A stretch of 64,000 nucleotides of DNA from an uncultured Prevotella sp. (GTDB lineage Bacteria > Bacteroidota > Bacteroidia > Bacteroidales > Bacteroidaceae), in assembly GCA_900546345.1 (NCBI GenBank), contig URCI01000008.1, positions 14,950-78,949 on the forward strand, given 5' to 3'. The first letter of the stretch is position 1. Each line of letters starts with the position of its first letter. Shown piece after piece: positions 58,782 through 64,000 of the stretch. The position numbers were made by a program, and so were the translations under genes. The notes under the pieces were generated by a model. That model did not search any database. It had not been told where the DNA came from and was given only the letters and a program-made list of their open reading frames with translations.

Positions 58782-59828
58782 ATGAAGAGACACCTTTTCA
58801 CATTCGCCTGTTTGCTGCTGTTGTGCCTGGCAACATCAGCTCAAAAGAAATATGCCGTTTATGCAGTTGGCTTCTACAACCAGGAGAACTTGTTCGACAC
58901 TTGCCACGATGAGGGCAAGCGCGACTACGACTTCCTCCCCAGCGGTTCTTACCGTTGGAATGGCTTGAAGTATAGCCACAAACTCCACAACATGGCGCGC
59001 GCCCTGAGCGACATGGGCACTACGATGCTGCCCGGTGTGGGCTGCTCGGTTATCGGCCTGGCTGAGGTAGAGAACGACAAAGTGCTCACTGACCTCTGCG
59101 CACAGCCAGAACTGAAACAGCGCGGCTATCAGTATTGCCACGTTGAGGGTCCCGACAAGCGTGGCATCGACTGTGCCCTACTCTACAATCCCAAGATGTT
59201 TCAGGTGAAGACGGTGAAACTGGTTCCTTATATCCCTACAGAAAAGCAAGACTCGGGCTTCACCACACGTGGCTTCCTCACGGTCAGCGGCACACTGGCC
59301 GGCGAACCGGTGAGCTTCATCGTCTGCCACCTGCCGAGCCGTTTCAATGGTTCCTACTATCGTGAGGTAGGAGCTGCCCAGGCCAAGGCTGTCAAGGACT
59401 CTCTACTCCGTTTAGACAAGAATGCCAAGGTCTTCGTCATGGGCGATATGAACGATGACCCAACCAACAAGAGCATGCACGAAGTGCTCGCCGGAAAAGA
59501 AGACATCAGCCAGGTGGGAAGCGACGACATGTACAATCCTTGGTACAACATCCTCGCCAAGCAGGGTACCGGCACACTGCGCTATCAAGGAGCCTGGAAC
59601 CTCTTCGATCAGATTATCCTCAGTCCCGCCCTGCTTGACAAGAAGGGAACACACGACTACAAGACGCTAAAATACTTCAAGTGCGAGATTCAGCGCATGC
59701 CCTATCTCTTCCAGACTGAGGGTAAGTACAAGGGTGAGCCGAAGCGCACCACTGCCGGTGGTGTGTGGCTGGACGGTTTCTCCGATCACCTGCCCGTCTG
59801 CGTGTACTTGGTGAAGGAAGCGAAATAA
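58782..59828 (+). CDS. Secreted endonuclease/exonuclease/phosphatase-family (EEP) enzyme
   Basis: A 348-residue exported protein (signal ends ATSAQ). EEP-fold motifs: FYNQENLFDT (first metal Asn/Glu), GLAEVEND (catalytic Glu), VCHLPSR (catalytic His region), VMGDMNDDP (Asp/Asn pair) and DGFSDHLPV (terminal Asp-His). All catalytic positions appear intact. It should cleave phosphodiester or phosphomonoester bonds outside the cytoplasm, such as DNA or RNA. It is divergent from the TonB receptor operon, suggesting joint use. Confidence 0.9.
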   Translation: MKRHLFTFACLLLLCLATSAQKKYAVYAVGFYNQENLFDTCHDEGKRDYDFLPSGSYRWNGLKYSHKLHNMARALSDMGTTMLPGVGCSVIGLAEVENDKVLTDLCAQPELKQRGYQYCHVEGPDKRGIDCALLYNPKMFQVKTVKLVPYIPTEKQDSGFTTRGFLTVSGTLAGEPVSFIVCHLPSRFNGSYYREVGAAQAKAVKDSLLRLDKNAKVFVMGDMNDDPTNKSMHEVLAGKEDISQVGSDDMYNPWYNILAKQGTGTLRYQGAWNLFDQIILSPALLDKKGTHDYKTLKYFKCEIQRMPYLFQTEGKYKGEPKRTTAGGVWLDGFSDHLPVCVYLVKEAK

Positions 59829-59876
59829 CAAGCGGCCTCTTACCCTGAGGCTTCTTACCCAGCAGCCTCTTATCCT

Positions 59877-59939
59877 GCAGCCTCCTCCCCCGCCCTACCC
59901 CCTTCCATGAAAGGCCTACCCCCATCAAAGGGAGGGGAA
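59877..59939. repeat. GC-rich CCTACCCCC repeat, third copy
   Basis: Two CCTACCCCC words around GAAAGG, ending CAAAGGGAGGGG; same family as the repeats flanking the PstA-like gene. Confidence 0.6.
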
Positions 59940-60033
59940 TAATATGCTTCAAAAACAAAAAGTAAAGTATAGAACCGAGCATCCGCTCCGTTCAGTATGA
60001 CGGTGCTGCGCACCGTACCTCTGCGCTCATCGC

Positions 60034-60068
60034 TCAACAATCAACATTCAACAATCATCATTCAACAA
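60034..60068. repeat. Heptamer tract at a start codon
   Basis: CAACAATCAACATTCAACAA and TCATCATTCAACA run directly into the ATG at 60068; reverse complement of the TTGAATG family. Confidence 0.65.
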
Positions 60069-60670
60069 TGATAGAGCTTCATCCATTTGAGCCTTTCCTG
60101 CCGTCCAACGCCAAGCTGTTGATGCTGGGCACCTTTCCGCCGGCACCGAAGCGGTGGTGCATGGAATGGTACTACCCCAACTACACCAATGACATGTGGC
60201 GCATCTTCGGACTGTGCTTCTTTGGCGACAAGATGCGGTTCGTGGATGCCGAGCATAAGACCTACCGTCTTGCGGAGCTCAAGGCGTTTTTGCTAGAGCG
60301 TGGCGTAGCCATCTTCGACACCTGTCTGCGTATCCGCCGCACCAAAGGGACAGCCTCTGACAAAGACCTGGAAGTGGTCGAGCAAGCAGATCTCGACGGC
60401 ATGTTGCGCGCTCTGCCCGAGTGCAAGGCTATCATCGCTGCCGGACAGCTGGCCACTACCCTCTTTACCAATCATTACCACATCGACGCGCGCAAGATGA
60501 AGATGGGCGACCACCTCGACTTCACCTTTGAAGGACGCACCCTCAACCTCTATCGCGAGCCCAGCTCATCACGTGCTTACCCGATGAAAGTAGAGAAAAA
60601 GGCAGAATACTATACACAGATGTTCCGAGAGATCGGGTTATTACCCTGTGAGGAAGGCCATAGAGAATAG
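60068..60670 (+). CDS. Uracil-DNA glycosylase-superfamily DNA glycosylase
   Basis: A 200-residue base-excision enzyme of the UDG superfamily, closest to the mismatch or hypoxanthine type: motif LMLGTFPPAPKRW (residues ~18-30) and YYPNYTNDMWRIFG, then an IIAAGQLA strand and a last motif EPSSSRAYP, where the UDG leucine loop would be. It probably removes deaminated bases from DNA. The start codon abuts a heptamer repeat. The uridine kinase gene follows 50 bp later. Confidence 0.85.
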   Translation: MIELHPFEPFLPSNAKLLMLGTFPPAPKRWCMEWYYPNYTNDMWRIFGLCFFGDKMRFVDAEHKTYRLAELKAFLLERGVAIFDTCLRIRRTKGTASDKDLEVVEQADLDGMLRALPECKAIIAAGQLATTLFTNHYHIDARKMKMGDHLDFTFEGRTLNLYREPSSSRAYPMKVEKKAEYYTQMFREIGLLPCEEGHRE

Positions 60671-60719
60671 GACGACTTACCAACCCCTTATATCCTGGAA
60701 AAACAAAAAACAAGAAAAT

Positions 60720-61355
60720 ATGGAAAACAAGAATAAAAAAGTTACCATCATCGGCATTGCCGGAGGCACAGGATCCGGCAAGACCACTGTGGTAAAGAAA
60801 ATAGTGGAGATGCTGCCGCCTCACTATGTCACCGTGGTACCTCTTGACTCTTATTACAACGACACCACGGGCATGACACAAGAAGAGCGGGCTGCCATCA
60901 ACTTTGACCATCCCGATGCCTTCGACTGGAAATTGCTCATCAAGCAGGTCAACGAGTTGCGCCATGGCCATGCCATTGAACAACCCACCTACAGCTACAT
61001 TCTCAGCAACCGTCTGCCTGAGACCATCCACGTTGAGCCCAAGCCGGTCATCATCATCGAGGGTATCATGACACTGCTCAACAAGTCACTGCGTGAGATG
61101 ATGGACCTCAAAGTGTTCGTAGACTGCGACTCCGATGAGCGCCTCATCCGCAACATCCAGCGCGACACTATCGATCGTGGACGCACGGTGTCGATGGTGG
61201 TTGACCGTTACCTCAAAGTCCTCAAGCCCATGCACGAGCAGTTCATCGAGCCTACCAAGCGCTATGCCGACCTCATCATCCCCCAGGGTGGCGAGAACGT
61301 CAAAGGCATCGGCATCCTTTGCAAGTATATCGAAGGTCTGGTACCCAAGAAATGA
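60720..61355 (+). CDS. udk: Uridine kinase
   Basis: A 211-residue P-loop kinase phosphorylating uridine and cytidine in pyrimidine salvage, complementing cdd at the other end of the window. P-loop GIAGGTGSGKTTV at residues ~12-24; PLDSYYND and NFDHPDAFDW bind the nucleoside; IIEGIMTL and RLIRNIQRDTIDRGR match the family lid. The ATG at 60720 was chosen; the upstream in-frame Met lies within the glycosylase gene. Confidence 0.95.
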   Translation: MENKNKKVTIIGIAGGTGSGKTTVVKKIVEMLPPHYVTVVPLDSYYNDTTGMTQEERAAINFDHPDAFDWKLLIKQVNELRHGHAIEQPTYSYILSNRLPETIHVEPKPVIIIEGIMTLLNKSLREMMDLKVFVDCDSDERLIRNIQRDTIDRGRTVSMVVDRYLKVLKPMHEQFIEPTKRYADLIIPQGGENVKGIGILCKYIEGLVPKK

Positions 61356-61367
61356 CACATCAATAAA

Positions 61368-61399
61368 ATGGATAGCGTCCACTCATGGACACTATCCAT
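61368..61399 (+). terminator. Hairpin after udk
   Basis: ATGGATAG-C-GTCCA pairs with TGGAC-A-CTATCCAT, 12 bp after the stop. It lacks a strong T-run, so termination may be partial. Confidence 0.5.
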
Positions 61400-61458
61400 T
61401 CTATAATGGTGCAAAGCATACCTTATATTTTTTGCTGAATGACGGGTTACCTTCCCTT

Positions 61459-62127
61459 TCATCCATTCTCATGAGGGTCAGCGCCTTCTTCCTTGCCTGC
61501 CGTAGCGTCTTTCTCACCGCTCCCACGCACAGAAGAGATTTCCTCGGCTTTGTCGAACTGCTTCTTGCATCGATGGATCTTCAGCGCATTGATGAGATCG
61601 ACCACTCCATACACCATCATGCACCAACCGATCATCAGCAACGGAGTAGAAGCAATGGCACTGGGCTTGATCAGTGCCAGCACACCTATCAGCAAGATGA
61701 TGACAGGCAACACCCACCACACAAAACCCACTCGGGCAAAGCGCGTTGCCAGTGAGAGGCTAAACAACTGATAGATGCCACCGGCGATGAGCAAGGCTGC
61801 CAGCAAGAACATCAGGCCGCCGACAAAAGTATGAGGACTCAGTGCCATCACACAGCCAAGAATGCCACACCCCACAGAGACAATAGGGAAGCGACGCGTA
61901 CGATGCTGATTCATCTTCCGACCTTGCGCATCGAACAACTCCATCGTTTCGTCGCCACTCCGACGGGAGGCCATGTAGTCTATGAAACTGATCACTGCCG
62001 AGACAAAGAACACCACGCCGATACCTATCGTTATCCACATCACGGCTTGATCACGATACTCCACCAATACGCCACCAGCAACAATGGCGCAGCAAGCGCG
62101 AAGGATAGACTTTGGAAATCTCTTCAT
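61459..62127 (-). CDS. DUF308 membrane protein (HdeD-like)
   Basis: A 222-residue inner-membrane protein with six hydrophobic segments in three pairs, the HdeD/DUF308 pattern (e.g. ILGCVMALSPHTFVGGLMFL, WWVLPVIILLIGVLALIKP). The C-terminal ~35 residues are charged and cytosolic. Function of the family is not settled; E. coli HdeD is linked to acid resistance. Own -7 box at 62159-62166 (TATCTTTG on the minus strand). Confidence 0.82.
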   Translation of the reverse strand: MKRFPKSILRACCAIVAGGVLVEYRDQAVMWITIGIGVVFFVSAVISFIDYMASRRSGDETMELFDAQGRKMNQHRTRRFPIVSVGCGILGCVMALSPHTFVGGLMFLLAALLIAGGIYQLFSLSLATRFARVGFVWWVLPVIILLIGVLALIKPSAIASTPLLMIGWCMMVYGVVDLINALKIHRCKKQFDKAEEISSVRGSGEKDATAGKEEGADPHENG

Positions 62128-62158
62128 AAGTTTCTATTATATATTAATTTCACCGTTG

Positions 62159-62166
62159 CAAAGATA
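62159..62166 (-). promoter_or_regulatory. DUF308 gene promoter (-7 box)
   Basis: The minus strand reads TATCTTTG, matching TAnnTTTG, 32 bp before the ATG. Confidence 0.6.
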
Positions 62167-62234
62167 AAGAAAAAATTGGAAATAGAGAATGTTCTGGAAT
62201 GAATGTTCTGCTAAAACCACAGATTCATCAGGAT

Positions 62235-62744
62235 ATGACCACTTTATTATTAGTACGTCACGGCGAGACCGTGGCCAACAAAGCACAGATTCTACAAGGA
62301 CAGACGCCAGGCGAGCTCAACGAGACTGGCAAAGAACAAGCCCGCAGCGTACGCGACCGCATGAAGGATGTCCACATCGACACTTTCATCTCCAGCGATC
62401 TGCACCGGGCCATTCAGACCTGCGAGATCATCGCTGAACCGCATGGTAAAAAGGTTGTCACCACACCACTGCTGCGCGAACGTGACTGGGGCAGCTTCAC
62501 CGGTAAATTCATTCCCGACCTGCAAGCTGTGAAGCAGTGGCCTGACGATGTCGAGAGCCTGGATAGTCTGAAAGACCGCGCCAAGAAGTTGATTGCCTGG
62601 CTGAAAGCCAACTATCCCGACCAAACCGTGCTGGCAGTGGGCCATGGCATCGTCAACAAGGCCATTCAGAGTATCTATTATGGCAAGCCAATGAATGAGA
62701 TACAGAAGATGACCAATGCCGAAGTGCGTAAACTCGAACTTTAA
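62235..62744 (+). CDS. Histidine phosphatase-family protein
   Basis: A 169-residue cytosolic phosphatase of the phosphoglycerate-mutase-like superfamily. The catalytic RHGE motif is in LLVRHGETVANK (His at residue ~8); SSDLHRAIQT, ERDWGSFTGK and the second His in AVGHGIVNK are all present. Substrate (sugar phosphate, cobalamin precursor or protein) cannot be decided. The start at 62235 was chosen because the first strand begins right after it. Confidence 0.92.
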   Translation: MTTLLLVRHGETVANKAQILQGQTPGELNETGKEQARSVRDRMKDVHIDTFISSDLHRAIQTCEIIAEPHGKKVVTTPLLRERDWGSFTGKFIPDLQAVKQWPDDVESLDSLKDRAKKLIAWLKANYPDQTVLAVGHGIVNKAIQSIYYGKPMNEIQKMTNAEVRKLEL

Positions 62745-62765
62745 GCTGGTGTCACGAAAACAAAA

Positions 62766-62794
62766 GCCCGCTCTCTCAGGACGAGAGAACGGGC
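62766..62794. terminator. Hairpin between histidine phosphatase and SRSFG-protein genes
   Basis: GCCCGCTCTCTC pairs with GAGAGAACGGGC with one mismatch, between convergent stops at 62744 and 62847. T-run is weak. Confidence 0.5.
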
Positions 62795-62846
62795 AAAATG
62801 TTATCCAAAATACGACACTTATTTCCTTATCCTAACTATTAACCCT

Positions 62847-63932
62847 TTATCTACCGTTTCCGAAATGGCCACCACCTGTGGAGCGGCCACCACCAAAGGA
62901 TCCGCCACCGCCACCAAAGGAACGGGTAGGAGCACTGTTGCCGCCACCGAAGGAGCGCGCTGGTGAACTGCTGCCACCGAAAGAGCGTGCCGGAGCACTG
63001 TTGCCACTACCAAAAGAGCGACTCGGTACGCTGCCGCCAAACGAACGGCTTGGAGAACTGCTGCCAAATGAACGGCTGGACTCGCTGCTGCGTGTACCGA
63101 ACGAACGACTCGGAGCAGAGAAGGTGCGGCTGGGCTCTCCCATCGAAGTGTTTCCGCCAAACGAACGACTCGGCTGCGTCACGGTAGTACGTGTGCTGCT
63201 CTCACGGGCTCCAAACGAGCGAGTACGGTCACGCTGTGGGTCGTAGCCAGAAGGAGCACTCGATACGCTATAAGTACGGTTGCCACCACCAAAGCTACGG
63301 TTACCATTGTTTCCACCGAAACGTGTGCCATTGCCAAAGCTGCGGTTGCCATCGTTACGGCCGCCAAAGTCCCTATGGCCGTCGAAGCGAGTGCCTCTGC
63401 CAAAGTCACCACGGTCGAATCCGTCGCGCATACCCATGTAGCGTCCGCCATCTCCGTGACGTGGTCCGTCGAAGCGACGTCCGTAGTACCAGCTGCGTCC
63501 TCCATTCATTCGCCAGCTGTGACCGCCATAGTAGGTGACGTAGATATTCGGCCGGCCGAAAAAGAAATAATCACGATGCGGATAGCGTGCGTAGATGCTG
63601 AAGTGCCAATACCCACCATTCCAGTAAAGCGGGCGATAGAAATAGGCTGCGTCGACATAGGTACGATACTGCCAGTCAAGCAGCACATAGCTCAAGTCGA
63701 GATTGCGTTGGCGCCAATAGATACCATAAAGATCATCATACGTATTGATGCTCATCAGGTAATCCAGGTTGATCTCGTAGGCAGCCTCATACTGCGCATC
63801 CGTCAGGTTGAGTTCGTAAGCCATCTTGTCGGTCAGGAACAAAGCCTGCTGACGTGCCTGCTCATAACTCATGGCCGATGCCTGAACCGCCATGACCAAG
63901 AGGGCGACAAGAGTCAAAACTAACTTTTTCAT
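62847..63932 (-). CDS. Exported protein with C-terminal RSFG-type repeats
   Basis: A 361-residue protein with signal peptide (MKKLVLTLVALLVMAVQASA). Residues ~22-150 form a helical then Tyr/Trp-rich domain (ALFLTDKMAYELNLTDAQYE; YFYRPLYWNGGYWHFSIYAR), possibly a Spy/periplasmic-sensor-like start. From ~165 it is a low-complexity tail of Arg, Ser, Gly and Phe with at least ten SRSFG, ARSFG or TRSFG units, about 8-12 residues apart. No enzyme motif. The tail may bind nucleic acid or stick to surfaces; that is speculation. Confidence 0.7.
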   Translation of the reverse strand: MKKLVLTLVALLVMAVQASAMSYEQARQQALFLTDKMAYELNLTDAQYEAAYEINLDYLMSINTYDDLYGIYWRQRNLDLSYVLLDWQYRTYVDAAYFYRPLYWNGGYWHFSIYARYPHRDYFFFGRPNIYVTYYGGHSWRMNGGRSWYYGRRFDGPRHGDGGRYMGMRDGFDRGDFGRGTRFDGHRDFGGRNDGNRSFGNGTRFGGNNGNRSFGGGNRTYSVSSAPSGYDPQRDRTRSFGARESSTRTTVTQPSRSFGGNTSMGEPSRTFSAPSRSFGTRSSESSRSFGSSSPSRSFGGSVPSRSFGSGNSAPARSFGGSSSPARSFGGGNSAPTRSFGGGGGSFGGGRSTGGGHFGNGR

Positions 63933-64000
63933 ATCTTCATCTTTTGAGTCCACTTTAAAAAGTGGCAATTTAAAATTTTATATGTGTCCGAGACCGGTTT

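Noticed and set aside
1..64000. tRNA, rRNA, tmRNA or transposase genes
   Set aside because: Reading the intergenic regions I found no cloverleaf-like segments, rRNA motifs or transposase frames; small RNAs without obvious structure could be missed.

Overview
The window looks like a chromosomal segment of a Bacteroidota bacterium close to Prevotella/Segatella. This rests on roughly balanced base composition, many promoters with the Bacteroidota -7 box TAnnTTTG, a 289-residue primary sigma factor lacking region 1.1, and families typical of the phylum (DUF4421, DUF5689, FimB/Mfa2-like lipoprotein, PPi-dependent phosphofructokinase, TonB-dependent receptors). I saw no rRNA, tRNA, CRISPR array, prophage or insertion sequence. 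The first gene (gyrA) runs off the left edge.

Layout. 1-12.6 kb is housekeeping: gyrA, a beta-helix lipoprotein, cdd, radA-queC, a solute-binding lipoprotein with a large TPR protein, a GH25 lysozyme and pfp. 12.8-26 kb holds an acyltransferase, a golvesin-type amidase, a YgiQ radical SAM protein overlapping a PP2C-like gene, truA, an EamA transporter, dapA, and a three-gene leftward group (oxidoreductase, DUF4421, DUF1460). 26-31 kb is a leftward TolC/MacA/MacB-type export operon whose adaptor has a stop at codon 3 of its apparent reading frame. 31-36 kb has a GNAT protein, rpoD, a fimbrillin-like lipoprotein and an acyl-CoA ligase.

36-53.6 kb is the most coherent and interesting part: a sulfur-assimilation region. 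It encodes CysD, CysN and an APS reductase; a sulfite reductase fused to a TusA domain; a small precorrin-2 dehydrogenase for siroheme; a sulfur-carrier protein whose C-terminus needs trimming, with its MoeB/ThiF-like activating enzyme and a JAMM protease; a complete but scattered Pst-type ABC transporter (S, B, C, A) that probably carries sulfate or a related anion; and a TonB receptor with a FecBCD-type importer. Three 64-bp blocks, each of three 18-bp palindromes whose outer members start exactly 46 bp apart, sit 23 bp from the -7 boxes of five promoters here. They define an apparent sulfur regulon whose regulator is not in the window.

53.8-59.8 kb is a putative extracellular nucleic-acid or nucleotide scavenging locus: TonB receptor, DUF5689 lipoprotein, OB-fold-like lipoprotein and a divergent secreted EEP nuclease/phosphatase. 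60-64 kb has a DNA glycosylase, uridine kinase, DUF308 membrane protein, histidine phosphatase and an exported SRSFG-repeat protein.

Non-coding structure is rich. Two diverged copies of a ~300-bp element (near 4.3 and 34 kb) share an array of 22-bp period, a two-tier hairpin with fully compensated stems and fixed-distance downstream motifs. From 28 kb rightward there are heptamer TTGAATG arrays and GC-rich CTCCCC repeats, some supplying stop or start codons of neighbouring genes.
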